DNA from: Clostridia bacterium
Lineage (GTDB): Bacteria; Bacillota; Clostridia; Christensenellales; CAG-314
DNA length: 6,071 bases
Assembly (NCBI GenBank): GCA_017452035.1
Contig: JAFTNE010000177.1
Span: 1-6,071, forward strand
Reading direction: 5' to 3'
Under the pieces are notes generated by a model that was not told the DNA's origin, did not search any database, and saw only the letters and a list, made by a program, of their open reading frames with translations. Made by a program: the position numbers and the translations under genes. Shown piece after piece: positions 4,785 through 6,071 of the stretch (positions are counted from its first letter, which is position 1; the number at the start of each line of letters is the position of its first letter).

Positions 4785-6071
4785 TGAAAAATCAAGTAAC
4801 TTTGTAACTTCTTTGAAAACCGTTTCCGTATTGCTTGTTATTTGCATTGTTTGTGGTGCTTTGCTTGCTCTTTGTAACGACCTGTTGTACATTGACGAAG
4901 ACACAAAGTTCAACCGTGCAATGCAAAAGGTTTACCCACAATTTGACCGTGATACAAGCGTATCCGAAACACCTATTGCAGAGTATAAAGAATTGCCTGG
5001 AGCAGGTAGTGTTTCTAAAGTTTATCGCTCCAAAGACGGTGCTTACATTTTGGAGGCAACCGGTAAAGGTGGTTACCCCGATGGCTCTGGTACAGTAACA
5101 ATGTACGTTGTTGTTGGTGGCGAAACACCAAACGTTCAAATCAAATCGGTACTTATTACCGGTAACACAAAGCAATCTTGGATTGCTAACATCACACAAA
5201 AATCTCTCGACAAAGCATACGTTGGCAAAAACATCAAAGACGTTGCATCCCTTCAAATGGGCAGTGATTACAGCTTTGGTGGTGCAACAATGGCAAGTAC
5301 AGCAGTATTCAACGCAATCAAGTCTGCTGTTAACTACTGCGTAACAGCTTTGAAACTTGTTTCCACTCCCGAAAGTGAAGCTCGCGATGCAGCAATTGCA
5401 TTGCTTGGCGAAGGCTACGAGTTTATTACAGTTGTAGACGAGGCTTACACAACAGCAGTGGGTGCAAACTTCTACTTTACAGCAACAAAGGATGGCAGTC
5501 CTGCACTTGACGTTTACGTATTTGGTGACAAGGAAAGTGGCCACAATATCGTAGCATTGAACGGCGAATTGTTGCACGCAGAACGTAACAGCGATACAGC
5601 AATTATCGCTAAGACCGAAGGTATCGACAATGCACTTGTACAAAAAGTTCAAGGTTTGTCTTATCTCGAAAGTCAAATTCGCAAGTCTGCTCCAAACTTC
5701 ACATACGATGCTAATGGCGAACTGGGCGACCTTGCTAAACACGAAGATTACCCAACTGCAGAAATTCTCAAAGTATACAAGAGTAACGATGGCAGTCTTG
5801 CATTGGTAGTACAAGCTCCCGGTTACAGAGAAGCACTCACCGACCCACAACTTACTATCATGGTAATTATTGCTGATGACAAAGTTGCTGGTTGGGAACT
5901 TATCAGTGCTGGTAGCAACAATATGTTTGGTGGTTATTTGTCAGGTGACAAACTCTACATCAATACTAACATTGATGCTCCACTTGCATTTGACGAAAAT
6001 ACAATGGTTATGGGTGGTGCAACACTTTCTGGTAATGCACTCAACGAAATTATCAATCTTGCTATGCACTA
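4780..6071 (+). CDS. rnfG: RnfG-like FMN-binding protein with duplicated domain, 3'-truncated by the window edge
   Basis: The frame stays open from ATG 4780 to the window end (430 codons plus two bases), already about twice the usual RnfG length of roughly 200 aa. Residues 12-34 form one membrane anchor (VSVLLVICIVCGALLAL). The first FMN-binding-like domain spans about residues 45-190, with KVYRSKDG (80-87) and a flavinylation-type motif FGGATMASTAV whose Thr is residue 170. A linker region of about 100 residues (198-295) has no motif I recognise. A second, similar domain follows (about 299-430 and beyond), with KVYKSNDG (331-338) and MGGATLSGNAL, Thr415. In canonical RnfG, ApbE attaches FMN covalently to the Thr of a D-x-x-S/T-G-A-T motif. 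Here Ser/Thr at -3 is Gly in both copies. RnfG transfers electrons on the outer face of the membrane within Rnf. Position after rnfD supports the call. The second domain and C-terminus are unusual or incomplete. Confidence 0.88.
   Translation, partial: MSEKSSNFVTSLKTVSVLLVICIVCGALLALCNDLLYIDEDTKFNRAMQKVYPQFDRDTSVSETPIAEYKELPGAGSVSKVYRSKDGAYILEATGKGGYPDGSGTVTMYVVVGGETPNVQIKSVLITGNTKQSWIANITQKSLDKAYVGKNIKDVASLQMGSDYSFGGATMASTAVFNAIKSAVNYCVTALKLVSTPESEARDAAIALLGEGYEFITVVDEAYTTAVGANFYFTATKDGSPALDVYVFGDKESGHNIVALNGELLHAERNSDTAIIAKTEGIDNALVQKVQGLSYLESQIRKSAPNFTYDANGELGDLAKHEDYPTAEILKVYKSNDGSLALVVQAPGYREALTDPQLTIMVIIADDKVAGWELISAGSNNMFGGYLSGDKLYINTNIDAPLAFDENTMVMGGATLSGNALNEIINLAMH

Noticed and set aside
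4792..5850. 352-codon open frame on the minus strand opposite rnfG
   Set aside because: The sense frame is a recognisable rnfG with a good ribosome binding site. The antisense frame is open because the genes rarely use TTA, CTA and TCA codons. Its translation is Cys-rich low-meaning sequence without family motifs.

Overview
The window looks like chromosomal DNA of an anaerobic, probably gut-type Clostridia/Firmicutes bacterium. This is inferred from the rnfC-rnfD-rnfG gene order, strong GGAGG ribosome binding sites, intermediate GC genes separated by a very AT-rich promoter region, and a GH13 enzyme of the oligosaccharide-degrading type. The species cannot be named from sequence alone. All genes lie on the + strand.

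Region 1 (1-2007) holds two metabolic genes. The first is the 3' two-thirds of a GH13 alpha-glucosidase/amylase-family gene, cut by the window edge, with all three catalytic acids visible. After a 96-base gap that contains a hairpin just before the ribosome binding site comes a complete HAD-superfamily phosphatase with a helical-cap (phosphoserine-phosphatase-like) arrangement. No terminator separates the two, so co-transcription is possible.

Region 2 (2008-2437) is a 430-base intergenic region. Its first half carries a 22-base perfect direct repeat (two copies 67 bases apart) and a weak promoter-like sequence. It ends in a strong intrinsic terminator at 2256-2285, so it is either a long 3' UTR of the phosphatase mRNA or a small RNA locus. 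The second half is very AT-rich and holds a good sigma-A-type promoter (2358-2386) with an inverted repeat overlapping the -35 box, followed by the rnfC ribosome binding site.

Region 3 (2438-6071) is the start of an Rnf operon: rnfC, rnfD and the first 430 codons of rnfG. The genes are separated by one base each, through near-identical junctions in which the ribosome binding site lies inside the last codons of the upstream gene. Rnf is a membrane complex that couples electron transfer between reduced ferredoxin and NAD+ to Na+ or H+ pumping. RnfC is the NADH-side FMN/Fe-S subunit, RnfD a membrane subunit carrying FMN, and RnfG a membrane-anchored periplasmic-side flavoprotein. rnfE, rnfA and rnfB would be expected beyond the right edge.

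The most unusual element is rnfG. It is at least twice the usual length, appears to contain two tandem FMN-binding-like domains, and both its GGAT motifs differ from the canonical flavinylation motif. I see no phage, transposon, CRISPR array, tRNA or rRNA.
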